Shown one piece after another: positions 5,824 to 6,532 of a DNA stretch of 6,532 bases. Under the pieces are notes generated by a model, which was given only the letters and a program-made list of their open reading frames with translations, made no database searches and was not told the origin of the DNA. Source of the DNA: an uncultured Bacilli bacterium (lineage in GTDB: Bacteria; Bacillota_I; Bacilli_A; RF39; UBA660); contig CANQMC010000071.1 in the NCBI GenBank assembly GCA_947624855.1, positions 1 through 6,532 on the forward strand. Direction: 5' to 3'. Within the stretch, counting starts at the first letter, position 1; every line of letters starts with the position of its first letter. The position numbers and the translations under genes are program-made.

Positions 5824-6392
5824 AAATCATCCACCAAACTTTTATTATCATAATAGATTTTATTTATTAAGCCATAATATTTTAAAGCACTTGATAATTC
5901 AATTATAAATGGTAAATTATAACCTAATTTTTTAATTATTTTTTCTTCTTTTAATATATCTTTAGCTAATCCTTCCATGATTATTTTATTTTCATGTATT
6001 ATTATTAAATAATCTAATAATAAGGTTTCTTCTATTTCAGTAGTATAATTTATAATTGTTTTATTTTTAGATTCTAGATACTTTATTACTTTTAATTTAA
6101 ATTCTTGATCAAAATATGTTAAAACATTAAAAAATACAATTGTATTTTTGGAACTTGTTAAAGCATTTAAAATATTTATTTTTATTTCATCTAGTTTGGT
6201 TAAATTCTTTTTTCTTAATAAATATAAACAAGAAAATTCATTTAATATATCAAATGATATTAAATTTAAATTAGTAATATTCCCAATAGAAACTATTTCA
6301 GCTTTAGAGTTTATATATTCTAAAGCATCGGTATTATAATTATAATTTGAAGGACATAAAATTGTTGTTTCTGGATTAGTTATTTTATACAT
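5814..6392 (-). CDS. Degenerate EcfA1-like ABC ATPase remnant lacking all nucleotide motifs
   Basis: This 192-residue protein looks like a remnant of EcfA1 (normally about 280). The best evidence is its C-terminal half. KTIINYTTEIEETLLLDYLI (111-130) follows the pattern of the switch strand and helix, IIMEGLAKDIL (137-147) matches the family's LEGTPxEIF, LGYNLPFIIELSSAL (156-170) matches the IGLDVPxxxxLxxxL tail, and KSLVDDLW ends it. Walker B ends in FFNV (87-90) instead of DE, and the switch His is Thr118. Near the N-terminus, ILCPSNYNYNT (11-21) may be a relic of a P-loop with every Gly and the Lys lost. The signature motif and helical domain are missing. The ATG at 6392 has GAGGGG six bases upstream and a strong promoter, and it is the first gene of the truA operon. 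A hand count gives 9 GC in 60 bases at 6001-6060, against 20 in 60 within mnmG at 1021-1080. Confidence 0.7.
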   Translation of the reverse strand: MYKITNPETTILCPSNYNYNTDALEYINSKAEIVSIGNITNLNLISFDILNEFSCLYLLRKKNLTKLDEIKINILNALTSSKNTIVFFNVLTYFDQEFKLKVIKYLESKNKTIINYTTEIEETLLLDYLIIIHENKIIMEGLAKDILKEEKIIKKLGYNLPFIIELSSALKYYGLINKIYYDNKSLVDDLWN

Positions 6393-6416
6393 AAAAATCC
6401 CCTCTTTAATTAGAAT

Positions 6417-6445
6417 ATATTATCACATTTAGAGGATTTAGTCAA
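6417..6445 (-). promoter_or_regulatory. Promoter of the EcfA-like pair and truA
   Basis: On the minus strand there is TTGACT (6445-6440), a 17-base spacer and TAATAT (6422-6417), preceded by TGA to give an extended -10. The transcription start is expected near 6410, about 18 bases before the ATG at 6392. The pair therefore has its own strong promoter and does not depend on read-through. Confidence 0.8.
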
Positions 6446-6454
6446 TAAATTTGG

Positions 6455-6473
6455 TCTTTTTCAGCTAAAAAGA
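6455..6473. repeat. 7-bp inverted repeat upstream of the promoter
   Basis: TCTTTTT (6455-6461) and AAAAAGA (6467-6473) pair around a 5-base loop. No T-run follows on either strand, so it is not an obvious terminator. It lies ten bases upstream of the -35 box at 6445; a role as a binding site is possible but unsupported. Confidence 0.35.
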
Positions 6474-6475
6474 GT

Positions 6476-6508
6476 AAAAAATAAAATAAATTTCTTCGCA
6501 AAGAATTT
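6476..6508 (-). other. Inverted repeat: minus-strand terminator or operator
   Basis: AAATTTCTT (6488-6496) and AAGAATTT (6501-6508) form an 8-bp stem with one bulged T and a CGCA loop. On the minus strand it is followed by a T-rich run (6486-6476), as in a terminator of a gene to the right. No minus-strand stop codon is seen between the right edge and this stem, so such a gene would have to end outside the window. Alternatively, the stem lies just upstream of the plus-strand -10 at 6512, where an operator would fit. Confidence 0.45.
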
Positions 6509-6517
6509 TGATATAAT
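6509..6517 (+). promoter_or_regulatory. Probable plus-strand promoter leading out of the window
   Basis: The extended -10 TGATATAAT has TG at 6509-6510 and a perfect TATAAT at 6512-6517. The -35 region is weak (AATTTC at 6489-6494 for a 17-base spacer). The window ends in AAGG (6529-6532), which could begin a ribosome binding site, so a plus-strand gene may start just outside. A perfect 10-bp palindrome TATGTACATA (6517-6526) covers the expected start site. Confidence 0.5.
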
Positions 6518-6532
6518 ATGTACATAATAAGG

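Noticed and set aside
6148..6339. Plus-strand 63-codon open frame with hydrophobic stretches
   Set aside because: It is antisense to the EcfA1-like gene in very AT-rich sequence. The hydrophobic look (F, I, L) is what the reverse of Lys/Asn-rich codons gives, and no promoter or ribosome binding site supports it.
1..6532. CRISPR array, tRNA or rRNA genes, tandem repeats
   Set aside because: No regularly spaced direct repeats, cloverleaf-like segments or rRNA-like sequence were seen; intergenic gaps are at most about 150 bases and are explained by promoters, terminators and leaders.

Overview
The window is a strongly AT-rich bacterial chromosome segment. Every complete gene lies on the minus strand, so it reads right to left. 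Low GC, perfect or near-perfect TTGACA-17-TATAAT promoters, AGGAGG-type ribosome binding sites and the gene order point to a Firmicutes/Bacilli lineage. A reduced-genome, Mollicutes-like gut group (RF39-type) would fit, but that is inference. Tryptophan is encoded by TGG and mnmG ends at a TGA followed by a terminator, so the standard bacterial code applies and not the mycoplasma code.

Right to left, the layout is as follows. (1) Positions 6393-6532 are intergenic. They hold a minus-strand promoter, two inverted repeats and a probable plus-strand promoter leading out of the window. (2) Two small overlapping genes (6392-5814 and 5823-5209) are followed one base later by truA (tRNA pseudouridine synthase, 5207-4485). 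(3) A perfect consensus promoter and a structured leader that looks like an L13 autoregulatory element precede rplM-rpsI (ribosomal proteins L13 and S9), which end at a clear terminator. (4) A strong promoter drives mnmE-mnmG, the two subunits of the tRNA wobble-uridine-34 modification enzyme, which end at a second terminator. (5) At the left edge is the first fragment of another minus-strand gene. It has its own promoter and a long inverted repeat covering its start codon, an arrangement reminiscent of transposase genes.

The most interesting content is the pair of small genes upstream of truA. In Firmicutes this position normally holds ecfA1-ecfA2-ecfT (the ECF vitamin-transporter energizing module), followed by truA-rplM-rpsI. 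The two proteins here still carry recognizable C-terminal and core traces of EcfA1 and EcfA2, in the right order. Both have lost the P-loop, the catalytic glutamate and the switch histidine, both are about 80-90 residues short, and ecfT is absent. They nevertheless keep intact reading frames, good ribosome binding sites, a coupled overlap and a strong promoter. They are either a nearly erased ECF module held in frame by translational coupling to truA, or a repurposed pair of nucleotide-independent EcfA-like proteins.

The remaining genes form a translation-themed block: three tRNA-modification genes and two ribosomal protein genes. I see no CRISPR array, tRNA or rRNA.
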